Source: Lachnospiraceae bacterium (GTDB taxonomy: Bacteria > Bacillota > Clostridia > Lachnospirales > Lachnospiraceae). From it: a stretch of DNA of 35,074 nucleotides. Below are positions 25,869 through 34,586 of this stretch, one piece after another. Position 1 is the stretch's first letter; the number at the start of each line of letters is the position of its first letter. The stretch lies in assembly GCA_014804285.1 (NCBI GenBank), contig JAAVAA010000065.1, positions 28,794-63,867 on the forward strand. Reading direction: 5' to 3'. The position numbers and the translations under genes are program-made. The notes beneath the pieces were generated by a model, which was not told the origin of the DNA, did not search any database, and saw nothing but the letters and a program-made list of their open reading frames with translations.

Positions 25869-25878
25869 GGAATAGCGA

Positions 25879-26925
25879 ATGATAGGGACGGAGTTTATTG
25901 ATGGGCAGGGACTTGGAAACCAACTGTTTTGTTATGTAACGGCCAGGGCCATTGCGGAAGAAAATGGTTACGAGTTCGGAACAGCCGGGCAGGAATGTTT
26001 TGCTGTGAATATTCATAGTAATCAGGGGATGTATTTCATGGATGTGGATTTAGGATATGCAATTTCCCCGGAGGAAAAGAAAACTTTTAAGGTATATCAG
26101 GATGCGGAAACACGTCTTTATATCGGTAACTCTAAACATGACATGACCTATGGCTGTTATATTTCCGGAGCAGACGAAGGAATTCATCACGTAGAGGATA
26201 ATACGTTGATATACGGAAATATGCAGGACGAATCTTATTTTATAAAATATATAGATAAGGTGAAACAGTGGCTTAAGGTGAAGCCTGAATATGATTCCTA
26301 TGAATACAGTCGTGAAAATCTTTGTATTATTAATATGAGAGGCGGCGAGTATACAGGAAATTTTGAACTTTATGTAGACAAAAAATATTGGATCCATGGC
26401 ATGAAGGAAATGAGAAAACACCATCCTGACATGGAATTTATGATTATTACCGATGATGTGGAGGCGGCCGGGAAGATGCTGCCCGGGATTCCGGCTCATC
26501 ATTTTGATATAGGGAAAGACTATGTGACATTAAAAAATGCCCATTATCTATTGCTTTCCAATTCCTCCTTTGCCTGTCTGCCTGCGCATACCAGCGGCAC
26601 ATTGAAGTTTGCCATTGCGCCCAAATATTGGGCAAGACATAATGTTTCGGACGGCTACTGGGCATCTGAGCAGAATATCTATAGTTTGTTTCATTACATG
26701 GATAGGAAGGGGAGACTGTTTACCGCAGAGCAGTGCCGTCAGGAATTAGAAGCATATAAGCAGAAATCTCCTAAATATGCTAGGAGAGGGCAAAAGCCCG
26801 GAGCAGTGGTGGCATTTTTCCAGAATATTCGCAGAAAGTTGATTTTCGGGTGGTTTTATTGCAAAAAAGTCTGCCGGGCAGTACTTCGAAGAATCAGAAA
26901 GCGGGATATGATCAGCTATGAATAG
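25879..26925 (+). CDS. Divergent GT11-like glycosyltransferase
   Basis: The 348-residue protein begins with GQGLGNQLFCYVTARAIAEENG, a recognisable variant of the GT11 opening GGLGNQMFQY. SNSSFACLPAHTSG near residue 230 parallels the SNSSFSWW motif of fucosyltransferases. The donor-binding motif HxRRGD is replaced by NMRGGE at 152-157, keeping a single Arg (R154). The fold is probably shared, but donor specificity may differ, or the enzyme may be inactive. It lies right after the ABC transporter and overlaps the next gene by eight bases. The C-terminal tail of about 40 residues is strongly basic and might bind the membrane. Confidence 0.7.
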   Translation: MIGTEFIDGQGLGNQLFCYVTARAIAEENGYEFGTAGQECFAVNIHSNQGMYFMDVDLGYAISPEEKKTFKVYQDAETRLYIGNSKHDMTYGCYISGADEGIHHVEDNTLIYGNMQDESYFIKYIDKVKQWLKVKPEYDSYEYSRENLCIINMRGGEYTGNFELYVDKKYWIHGMKEMRKHHPDMEFMIITDDVEAAGKMLPGIPAHHFDIGKDYVTLKNAHYLLLSNSSFACLPAHTSGTLKFAIAPKYWARHNVSDGYWASEQNIYSLFHYMDRKGRLFTAEQCRQELEAYKQKSPKYARRGQKPGAVVAFFQNIRRKLIFGWFYCKKVCRAVLRRIRKRDMISYE

Positions 26926-27679
26926 AGAAAAGCTAAAACTTCCTAATGTTACGCTGGCAGCTATGAGCAGTGTGAAGATTTATGAGACTATCAAAGCTCT
27001 TGAGTACAGTATGCAGGGGATTGAGTTTGGGGAAGTGGTGCTGATTACCCATAGGAAACCTCTTACGCTCCCCAGAGGGATTACTTATAAGCATACTGCC
27101 AAGCTGACAGATATAGATTGCTTTAATTACAAGATGGTTTATGAACTGGCAGACTATATTGATACAGATTATGTGCTGCTGGTTCATGCGGATGGATTTG
27201 TGATTCACCCGGAAAGCTGGCGGGATGAGTTTTTGCAATATGATTATATCGGCGCGCCTTGGCCACTGCCCAAACCGGGAACGGTACACAGTTATCATGA
27301 TGTGTATGGAAATCTGTGCAGGGTAGGGAACAGTGTTTCCTTAAGGAGCAAGAAGCTTTTAGAATTCCCGAAGAGGGCAGGACTTGTGTGGGAAAAGGAT
27401 GAGGAAGGTTTTTTCAATGAAGATATTTTTCTGTGCTGCAGAAACAAACACAGAATCGAAGAGGCTGGAATGAGGATTGCTCCCATAGAGGCTGCAAAGT
27501 ATTTTGGTCATGAGCATCCAATACCGGAAATAGAAGATGTGGATGCCCCTTTTACTTTTCATAAGTGGAGAGGAAAGAATGCAGGGTATCCTTGTTTTGA
27601 AAATCCCTGGGGGAGAAGATGGCGGAAGTTTAAGGATGTAGTTAGACCGTTGCTGTTTTGGAGACATTTGCATCGGTAG
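26918..27679 (+). CDS. DUF5672-family putative glycosyltransferase
   Basis: The 253-residue protein matches the DUF5672 style. An opening LPNVTLAAMSSVKIYETIKAL precedes LLVHADGFVIHPESW, which could act as a DxD-like site. DYIGAPWP, VGNSVSLRSKKLLEFP and NEDIFLC follow. This family is common in glycan loci of Firmicutes and Bacteroidetes and in giant viruses, and is thought to be a GT-A-like glycosyltransferase; activity has not been shown to my knowledge. It overlaps the previous gene (ATGAATAG), suggesting coupling. It contains the GGNS-like and ExDxF elements expected of GT-A enzymes, so a transferase role is likely. Confidence 0.7.
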   Translation: MNREKLKLPNVTLAAMSSVKIYETIKALEYSMQGIEFGEVVLITHRKPLTLPRGITYKHTAKLTDIDCFNYKMVYELADYIDTDYVLLVHADGFVIHPESWRDEFLQYDYIGAPWPLPKPGTVHSYHDVYGNLCRVGNSVSLRSKKLLEFPKRAGLVWEKDEEGFFNEDIFLCCRNKHRIEEAGMRIAPIEAAKYFGHEHPIPEIEDVDAPFTFHKWRGKNAGYPCFENPWGRRWRKFKDVVRPLLFWRHLHR

Positions 27680-27692
27680 AAAAGGACAAAAA

Positions 27693-28646
27693 ATGGTATA
27701 TGATTGTATTCCTTTTTTTAATGAAATAGATATTTTAAATTTAAGGCTCCATGTTCTGGCACCGTTTGTAGACAAGTTTATTATTGAAGAAGCTACGGTG
27801 ACTTTTTCGGGAGAACCGAAGGAGCTTTGCTTCAAGAAAAATAAAGAGCTTTTCAAGGAATTTCTGCCCAAAATAGAGTATATTGTGGTGGATAATTCTC
27901 CTACAGATATGAGCACCCATGAAAGGGATAAATTTCAAAAAAACGCGTTGGAATCAGGGATTAAAGATGCCTCTGACGAGGATGTGATCATTTTAAGTGA
28001 TGTGGATGAAATTCCTAATCCTAAAGCGCTTAAGGAGATTATTGAGCATTTTGACGCGGATAAGGTATATCATCTGGCACAGCGAATGTTTTACTGCTAT
28101 TTAAATATGGAGGAGGTTTCGGGAAAGCTGCTTTCGACCACAGGGGAATTCCCCGGTGTTGAGAGAAAAATGTGGCTGGGAACCAAGGTGTTCAGCAAAA
28201 AGAGCATTCCGAAAGAAGGAATCATTTTTTTGAGGGAAGCATCAACCACAGCGCCCGGTGCTATAAGAGTGCCGGATGGAGGCTGGCATTTTGGGTATAT
28301 GGGAAGTAGCAAGGAAAGCGATATTTCCAAGAGAATTGGGGAAAAGGTAGTGGCTGCCGCACATCAGGAATATAACAATCAGGATATGCTTGCTGAAGCA
28401 AAAGACCGCCTTTTATTGGGACAGGATATGTTTGGCAGAGATGCAAGATTTGAAAGGGTGGAAATTGATGACACCTATCCTGAATATTTACTGGAGCATC
28501 TTGAAGAGTATGAATATTTAATCATGCTGCCAATTAGTAAAAGCAAACAGGTATGTACCAGGATTTTTATGAAACTGAAGCGCTTTATCAGGAAAGCTGT
28601 TAGAAAAATAAAAATGAATTTGGGGAATAGGAATCATTCTTTTTAA
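27693..28646 (+). CDS. GT17-family glycosyltransferase (N-acetylglucosaminyltransferase III-like)
   Basis: The 317-residue protein begins MVYDCIPFFNEIDILNLRLHVL, the start typical of GT17 (beta-1,4-mannosyl-glycoprotein 4-beta-GlcNAc transferase family). VIILSDVDEIPNP carries the DxD motif (D103 and D105). ERDKFQKNAL precedes it and GGWHFGYMG lies in the C-terminal half. Characterised eukaryotic members add bisecting GlcNAc; bacterial members are poorly described. A UDP-sugar-dependent branching or side-chain transfer is possible but unproven. AAGGA precedes the ATG. The last 30 residues are very basic. Confidence 0.82.
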   Translation: MVYDCIPFFNEIDILNLRLHVLAPFVDKFIIEEATVTFSGEPKELCFKKNKELFKEFLPKIEYIVVDNSPTDMSTHERDKFQKNALESGIKDASDEDVIILSDVDEIPNPKALKEIIEHFDADKVYHLAQRMFYCYLNMEEVSGKLLSTTGEFPGVERKMWLGTKVFSKKSIPKEGIIFLREASTTAPGAIRVPDGGWHFGYMGSSKESDISKRIGEKVVAAAHQEYNNQDMLAEAKDRLLLGQDMFGRDARFERVEIDDTYPEYLLEHLEEYEYLIMLPISKSKQVCTRIFMKLKRFIRKAVRKIKMNLGNRNHSF

Positions 28647-28672
28647 GACTTGCCTTGGTGGAGGAAACTTGT

Positions 28673-29956
28673 ATGGACAAATTAAAAAAAATAAATTTGA
28701 AACCAATAGATTTATTTTTGATTGTGAGCCTTGGAATTACGCTGTTGTTTATTCTGTTTAATATCACTACAAAGGGTATGTTATTTAAAGAGTGTGTAAT
28801 GGATAGTCCATTTTTGTTTTCTGATTATTTTTATCATTTGGCAGGAAGTACCGATGATGTAAATGTATATTCTTATGGTCCGCCTTATGCGTTTCCGCCA
28901 TTTGCGTATCTCATTTATTATTTATTATGGAGTTTAAATCCATATAGAGATAGTGGCGGAATTACTAATTGGCAGAATTATAGAAGCGCGGATAATGCTT
29001 TAGTCGTTTTTGTCATATATAATATGCTGATTATGATGATATTAGTTTATTGCATTAATCAATACTTTCAGGAACGGAATACTATAAAGAACGAAATTTT
29101 GCTGCCTACAGCAATACTTGTTTCTTATCCATTTATGTGTACTTCCATACAAAGAGGAAATATTGTTGCGCTGGTAGCGATAATGCTCTCGCTTGTGTGG
29201 CTGTGGATGAGTTCGGAAAGCAAGGTAAAACAAGAACTTGCATTAATTTTTATAGCCTTTGCGGCGGGGTTTAAGCTGTATCCGGCTTTAATAGGTATTG
29301 TATATATAAAAAGAAAAGAATGGAAAAAGGCAGTCAGGCTTATTATATATGGAATAATAGTGATATTCCTGCCATTTATAATATTTGGAGGATATAAGGG
29401 AGCGATTGATTTATACCATACACTTAGAGGAATTGCTTCTTATATCAATCCTAATAAGACGAATACGGTTTGCGGAATGGTCAAATGGCTGGGGCTTAAA
29501 TTTAATATGCCGGATTCCAGTGCTAATATATTGGGAACAATAGTTAACTATATATTTTTAGTTTCTTCTTTGTTATTTTTCTTTATGAGTAAGAGAAAAT
29601 GGCAGGAAGCATTGTTTCTTAATGGTATTTTGGTTTCTTTTCTGCCCTCGAACTGGGTATACACCTTAGTTTATTATTTATCAACTTTTTTTCTTTTTAT
29701 GCAGGAATATAACAAAGATATGAGAAGTAATGAGTGGAAAACGAATGCTTGGATAATCGTTCATGTTATCGGATTTGGTATGATTTTTTCGGTTGATTTT
29801 TTGATGGTATACTATAAATATGGTTTGATTACCGGAATATTTACAATAACATATTTACTGATAGGAATAAATATGATTAATATTTTGTATGAAAGAGCAA
29901 AATCAGGGGAAAATCTGCTAAAGGGCAGAATGAACGGGTGGAGAGGCTGTAGGTAA
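28673..29956 (+). CDS. GT-C membrane glycosyltransferase (GT87/DUF2029-like)
   Basis: The 427-residue polytopic protein has about nine or ten hydrophobic segments. An extracellular-type acidic loop near the N terminus contains FSDYFYHLAG, and YGPPYAFPPFAYL follows. The GT87-like signature is SIQRGNIVALVAIML followed by AAGFKLYPALIGI. Such enzymes use polyprenyl-phosphate-linked sugars as donors outside the membrane, for example arabino- or mannosyltransferases in actinobacteria. ATG 28673 has GGAGGA seven bases upstream; TTG 28655 is less likely. The gene looks distinctly AT-richer than its neighbours. A polymerase role is a weaker alternative. Confidence 0.72.
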   Translation: MDKLKKINLKPIDLFLIVSLGITLLFILFNITTKGMLFKECVMDSPFLFSDYFYHLAGSTDDVNVYSYGPPYAFPPFAYLIYYLLWSLNPYRDSGGITNWQNYRSADNALVVFVIYNMLIMMILVYCINQYFQERNTIKNEILLPTAILVSYPFMCTSIQRGNIVALVAIMLSLVWLWMSSESKVKQELALIFIAFAAGFKLYPALIGIVYIKRKEWKKAVRLIIYGIIVIFLPFIIFGGYKGAIDLYHTLRGIASYINPNKTNTVCGMVKWLGLKFNMPDSSANILGTIVNYIFLVSSLLFFFMSKRKWQEALFLNGILVSFLPSNWVYTLVYYLSTFFLFMQEYNKDMRSNEWKTNAWIIVHVIGFGMIFSVDFLMVYYKYGLITGIFTITYLLIGINMINILYERAKSGENLLKGRMNGWRGCR

Positions 29957-29962
29957 GGGAGT

Positions 29963-31378
29963 ATGAATCAAAAGAATAAGATCATGGAGATCTATGGGTT
30001 GTGGTTTGCAGATTTGGTGACCATTGGCATCTCGTTTATTCTTGCAACCTATCTCCGGTTTGGAAATTTCAGGGATATGGGAGATAAGACGATACACTTT
30101 CAAGTGTGTCTTCTTTTCTTATTGTTTTGTACGATTTATACCTTTTTTCTTGACTGGAACAGGAACTTTTTAAAGAGAAGTATTCTTAAGGAATTAAAGG
30201 CAGTCATTCAATACCATGTTATCATGCTTTTGGTGGTTCAGACGGTCATGTATTTTCTGCAGTGGGCAGAGCCCTTTTCCCGTTTTGTTATGGGATTGTT
30301 CATGATACTCAATGTGATCATAACATTGCTTGTGCACTTGGCAATTAAGCAGGTATTACGTATGCATTACCGTTCGGATCTGTCTCAAATTAAAATGTTG
30401 GTAATCACGCAGCGGGAAATGGCAGCGCAGGTAATCGGACGGCTGAAAGAAAATTTGGATGTTAATTATCGGTTGGTGGGGGTTGCATGTCCGGAAATTG
30501 ACACGGAAATGTCAGGTGAGATTGACGGCATTCCGCTGATTCCAATGACAGAGAGATTTATTGAAGATATGACGTTGACTGCATTAGATGAAGTGTTTAT
30601 TCATGTGCCGGATTTAAAGCAAAAGCAGGTAGAAGAAATTCTTGGCGGATTTGATGAGATGGGTGTGGATTGTCACTATTGTCTGGAGCTGCAAGGAATC
30701 TATTCGGACAGAGGAAGGATGGATAATTTTGGAAGTTATTCGGTGATTACTTATACCCGGTTTCAAAGCAGCTATAAGCGGTTATTGATCAAGCGTGTGA
30801 TGGATATTGCTGGCGGGCTGGTGGGAATAGTAATTACACTACTTTTCTTTCCTTTTGTTGCGCTTGCTATTAAGCTGGATTCACCGGGACCGGTGCTGTT
30901 TTCCCAGATTCGGATAGGCAGAAACGGAAGAAGATTTAAAATATATAAGTTCCGTTCTATGTATATGGATGCGGAGGAGCGGAAAAAGGAGCTTGAAAAA
31001 CAAAATGAGATACAGGGGCTGATGTTTAAGATAGAAAATGATCCCCGGATTACCAAGGTGGGGAAATTTATCAGAAAGACCAGTATTGATGAGCTTCCGC
31101 AATTTTATAATGTATTAAAAGGTGATATGAGCCTGGTGGGGACAAGACCTCCGACAGAAGATGAATTCGAAAAGTATACGCAATATTACAGGCGGCGTAT
31201 CAGCATGACACCGGGGCTTACCGGGCTTTGGCAGGTAAGCGGAAGAAGTGAGATCGATGATTTTGATGATGTGGTAAAGTACGATCTGAAGTATATTGAC
31301 GGCTGGTCTTTGACGCTGGATGCGAAAATTCTCATTAAGACCATATGGGTGGTGTTTGCCGGAAAGGGATCAAAGTAA
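29963..31378 (+). CDS. Large polyprenyl glycosylphosphotransferase (WbaP/CpsE-type)
   Basis: The 471-residue protein has four or five N-terminal membrane helices, a central Rossmann-like domain (about residues 140-260), and a C-terminal phosphoglycosyl transferase domain. FSQIRIGRNGRRFKIYKFRSM, the catalytic pair D376-E377 in SIDELPQFYNVLKGDMS, VGTRPP and GLTGLWQVSGRS are all present. It transfers a hexose or N-acetylhexosamine 1-phosphate to undecaprenyl phosphate to start a polysaccharide. It is the second initiating enzyme in the window and has a different architecture from the small one at 3244, so two glycans or a fused locus are possible. AAGGGAG precedes the ATG. Confidence 0.93.
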   Translation: MNQKNKIMEIYGLWFADLVTIGISFILATYLRFGNFRDMGDKTIHFQVCLLFLLFCTIYTFFLDWNRNFLKRSILKELKAVIQYHVIMLLVVQTVMYFLQWAEPFSRFVMGLFMILNVIITLLVHLAIKQVLRMHYRSDLSQIKMLVITQREMAAQVIGRLKENLDVNYRLVGVACPEIDTEMSGEIDGIPLIPMTERFIEDMTLTALDEVFIHVPDLKQKQVEEILGGFDEMGVDCHYCLELQGIYSDRGRMDNFGSYSVITYTRFQSSYKRLLIKRVMDIAGGLVGIVITLLFFPFVALAIKLDSPGPVLFSQIRIGRNGRRFKIYKFRSMYMDAEERKKELEKQNEIQGLMFKIENDPRITKVGKFIRKTSIDELPQFYNVLKGDMSLVGTRPPTEDEFEKYTQYYRRRISMTPGLTGLWQVSGRSEIDDFDDVVKYDLKYIDGWSLTLDAKILIKTIWVVFAGKGSK

Positions 31379-31410
31379 AGATACCCATAGTTATATAAAG
31401 GTGTGCAGAT

Positions 31411-32475
31411 ATGGAGAAACTTAAAATCTTAATGATTGGGCCGGACAGAAGTGTACATGGCGGAATTTCCGGTGTGGTAAATAACTTTTATGCAGCAGGT
31501 CTTGCAGAAAAGGTAGATCTGACTTATGTAGGCACAATGGTGGACGGGTCAAAGATCCGAAAACTGTTTCAGGCAATTAAGGCATATATCCGATTCTGCA
31601 TGAAACTTCCGCATAGTGATATCGTTCACGTGAATATGGCTTCGGATGTAAGCTATTACAGGAAATCCGTTTTTATACGTACGGCATATATGTTTCATAA
31701 AAAGATCATCATCCACCAGCACGGGGGAGATTTTCAGACTTTCTATTATAAAGAACTGAGTGAGAAGGGGCAAAAAAGGGTAGATTATGTTTTGCGAATG
31801 GGAGATGCGTTCCTGGTGCTTGCTCCGGTATGGAAGGATTTTTTCAGTTATATGGTGGATTTCGAAAAAATTACTGTATTTCCGGATGGAATAGAACTTC
31901 CGGAGCCATTTGAAAAGCAGTATGGCCAACACAAAATTCTTTTTTTGGGAAGGCTGTGTAAAGAGAAGGGACTTTGTGAATTGTTTCGGTCAGTTCCGGC
32001 ACTGAAAAAGGCATATCCGAATGTACAGATATATCTCGGAGGTGTATGGGAAGATCAGGAATTGAAGGCAGAAGCTGAGCAGTATGCGGATACCATTACC
32101 TGGCTGGGATGGATTAGCGGAGAGGAAAAACAAAAATACTTGCGGGAGTGTGATATTTTTGTGCTGCCATCCTATTTTGAGGGACAATCACTATCACTTT
32201 TGGAGGCTATGGCATCTTATTGCGCAGTGGTGGCGTCAGAAACAGGAGGGATCCCGCAGATGGTAATAGAAGGGGAGACCGGTATTTTGGTCAGACCAAA
32301 GGATGCCGGTTCGCTGGAAGACGGATTATTGAAGCTTCTTAAGGACAGCGACTTGTGCAGAAGGATAGGAATAAATGCCCGCAGGAAAGTAGAAAAGGAA
32401 TTTGATATTTCTATTAGCGTGAGTAAGCTGGCTGAAATATATGAAAGGGTATATGGGTCTCATGGAAAGATATAA
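31411..32475 (+). CDS. GT4-family glycosyltransferase
   Basis: The 354-residue GT-B enzyme begins KILMIGPDRSVHGGISGVVN and contains HQHGGDFQTFY near residue 105. The second domain opens with LFLGRLCKEKGL, and EX7E is EGQSLSLLE (E257 and E265). SETGGIPQMV is the usual following loop. As the first gene after the large initiating transferase, it probably adds the second sugar of that glycan. The end overlaps the next gene. Sugar specificity is not readable. Confidence 0.87.
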   Translation: MEKLKILMIGPDRSVHGGISGVVNNFYAAGLAEKVDLTYVGTMVDGSKIRKLFQAIKAYIRFCMKLPHSDIVHVNMASDVSYYRKSVFIRTAYMFHKKIIIHQHGGDFQTFYYKELSEKGQKRVDYVLRMGDAFLVLAPVWKDFFSYMVDFEKITVFPDGIELPEPFEKQYGQHKILFLGRLCKEKGLCELFRSVPALKKAYPNVQIYLGGVWEDQELKAEAEQYADTITWLGWISGEEKQKYLRECDIFVLPSYFEGQSLSLLEAMASYCAVVASETGGIPQMVIEGETGILVRPKDAGSLEDGLLKLLKDSDLCRRIGINARRKVEKEFDISISVSKLAEIYERVYGSHGKI

Positions 32476-33493
32476 AATCAGCATTATTGTACCTGTTTAT
32501 AATGCGGAAGTCTATTTAAAAAGGTGTGCGGAATCTTTGATAAGCCAGATTTATGGTAATTTGGAGATTTTATTTGTAAATGACGGATCAACAGATAGCA
32601 GCGGACGACTGTGCGATGAATGGAGGCAGCAGGATTCCAGAATCAAAGTCATACACAAGGAGAACGGCGGGCTTTTTTCGGCATGGAAAACAGGGGTGGA
32701 GAAAAGTACCGGAGATTATCTCTGCTTTGTGGATAGCGATGACTGGATCGATGCTTCTATGATTCATGAAATGGCGGAATACTTGACCGGTCATGACCGT
32801 GAGATCATAGCCAGTGATTATATAATTGAAAGAGACAACGGGAAAAAACAGTATGTATGGCAGGAACTGCCTTCAGGGATTTATGAAGGGGAAACGATTA
32901 AGGAAGTTATTCCAAGGCTCTTGGGTCAGGAAAAACGGTATGTGTGCATTTCGCGGTGTATGAAACTGATTTCCCGCAGGCTGATCGAGGAAAACTGTAA
33001 ATACTGCAATCCGCTGATTCGTATGGGGGAAGACATGACGATCATGCTTCCGGCATTGATCGATTGCCAGCGACTGGTAATTATGGATCATAAGGCATAT
33101 TATCATTACCTGTATGTCGTGGAATCCATGATTCATAAATATGATAAAGGATTGTTTGAGAATAATGAACTATTGAGGAAGATCATCAATCAGGTTGTGG
33201 AGGATAAGCTTTCAGGAAATCTGCTTAAGGAAGTGAAAGAAAAAGCGGATCGGGAATACTTGTTATTATTACTTTCAGTATTAAAAAACGAAGCAAGGGG
33301 CAATCCGGAAGGATATCGCAGAAACATATTGGAGATTTGTAGGAAAGAAGAAGTAAAAAGACTGGTCAGGTCTACTGATGTTGAGTTGAAAGAGAAATCA
33401 AATCAGTTGCTATATCTGGTGCTTCGACATCCGAACCATTTAACGGTAAGCCTCCTGCGGGCGGCCATGATTCTGTATTACAGAAGAAGATAA
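32462..33493 (+). CDS. GT2-family glycosyltransferase
   Basis: The 343-residue GT-A enzyme begins ISIIVPVYNAEVYLKRC and has VNDGSTDSS. GGLFSAWKTGVEKS sits in the acceptor-side loop (the common form is GGLSxARNxG). The metal site is DSDDW (D91, D93, D94), and GEDMTIMLPAL is a typical C-terminal motif. The start is ambiguous: ATG 32462 is given, but 32453 and 32441 are in frame with AAAGGG close by. Either way it overlaps the preceding GT4 gene. The transferred sugar is unknown. Confidence 0.85.
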   Translation: MERYKISIIVPVYNAEVYLKRCAESLISQIYGNLEILFVNDGSTDSSGRLCDEWRQQDSRIKVIHKENGGLFSAWKTGVEKSTGDYLCFVDSDDWIDASMIHEMAEYLTGHDREIIASDYIIERDNGKKQYVWQELPSGIYEGETIKEVIPRLLGQEKRYVCISRCMKLISRRLIEENCKYCNPLIRMGEDMTIMLPALIDCQRLVIMDHKAYYHYLYVVESMIHKYDKGLFENNELLRKIINQVVEDKLSGNLLKEVKEKADREYLLLLLSVLKNEARGNPEGYRRNILEICRKEEVKRLVRSTDVELKEKSNQLLYLVLRHPNHLTVSLLRAAMILYYRRR

Positions 33494-33554
33494 AAGTTTT
33501 AAAGGATTGAAATGGAAATAGAGGAAAGCTGTTGTGGTCAGATGGAGGCTATAA

Positions 33555-34547
33555 ATGGAACCATTAATCAGCATTATTGTTCCTGTCTATAACGGACAGG
33601 ACTATTTGGAAAACGGCATCAAAAGCCTTCAGGCACAGACATATCCGCGAAAGGAGATCATCATCGTCAATGATGGATCAACAGATTGTACCGATAATGT
33701 CTGTCAGAAACTGGCTCAAAAATATGATAATGTTCAAGTGATTTTTCTGAATGATGAAGGGGTATCCGTTGCCAGAAATGCAGGTATCGATAAGGCAAAT
33801 GGAGAGTATCTGATGTTTGCGGATGCGGATGACAGACTCCATCCTGAAATGCTTCAGAGTCTTTACAATATTCTCAGGAGAACCAACAGCGATGTGTCGG
33901 GATGCGGTTTCTTTTCCTGGAACAAGGAAGAAGAATGGGAGAACGGAATTCGATTAAAGCCTGATAAGAACGATAGACCGCATATTTTTCAAAGAGATGA
34001 GTTTCTGGAAGAGATAGCGGAGGGCAGGGATACCAGATGCTGGGCGAAGCTTTATAAAAGGAGCGTCATCGGGCAGCACAGATTCCGTGAAGGACTCAGC
34101 ATCGGTGAGGACATGCTTTTTCTGCTGGATATCCTTCCTGATGTGGGCAAAATGGTATCCATAGATTTCAAGGGATATGGATATTATCAGAATCCCGTAG
34201 GGGCAATGAAGCGTAAGTTTACGCCTGCATATATGGATCAGGTCACCTGTTGGGAGACGGCCAGAGATTTGATCGTACAGATGGATTATGGTATGAAGAC
34301 AAAGGTTACTGAAAAGCTTTTAATGGCAATCATGCTGACAGTAGGAAAGCTTGCTTTTTTGTCTGCACCAGAGAGAAAAGAGCAGGAAGATTATGTGAAT
34401 ATCTGTGTAGAAAAGCTGCGCAGAGAATTGCAGGTGGAAGGGGCTTATGCCGGGCTGACTAGTGGATATCGGAGAAAGATCAGCCTGTTTGCAAACATGC
34501 CAAAGTTTTATCTGTGGCTTTATCATTTCCGGAAATATCTGAAATAA
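33555..34547 (+). CDS. GT2-family glycosyltransferase
   Basis: The 330-residue GT-A enzyme begins ISIIVPVYNGQDYLENGIKSL. It has VNDGSTDCT, VSVARNAGIDKANG and the metal-binding DADDR (D90, D92, D93). CWAKLYKRSVI and GEDMLFLLDIL are typical of capsule GT2 proteins. GGAGG lies upstream of ATG. It resembles the preceding GT2 in layout but is not a close copy. It probably adds a further sugar in the glycan started at 29963. Confidence 0.87.
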   Translation: MEPLISIIVPVYNGQDYLENGIKSLQAQTYPRKEIIIVNDGSTDCTDNVCQKLAQKYDNVQVIFLNDEGVSVARNAGIDKANGEYLMFADADDRLHPEMLQSLYNILRRTNSDVSGCGFFSWNKEEEWENGIRLKPDKNDRPHIFQRDEFLEEIAEGRDTRCWAKLYKRSVIGQHRFREGLSIGEDMLFLLDILPDVGKMVSIDFKGYGYYQNPVGAMKRKFTPAYMDQVTCWETARDLIVQMDYGMKTKVTEKLLMAIMLTVGKLAFLSAPERKEQEDYVNICVEKLRRELQVEGAYAGLTSGYRRKISLFANMPKFYLWLYHFRKYLK

Positions 34548-34586
34548 TTAAGATATTATCCGGAGAAAAGGGAGATATTCGGCATT

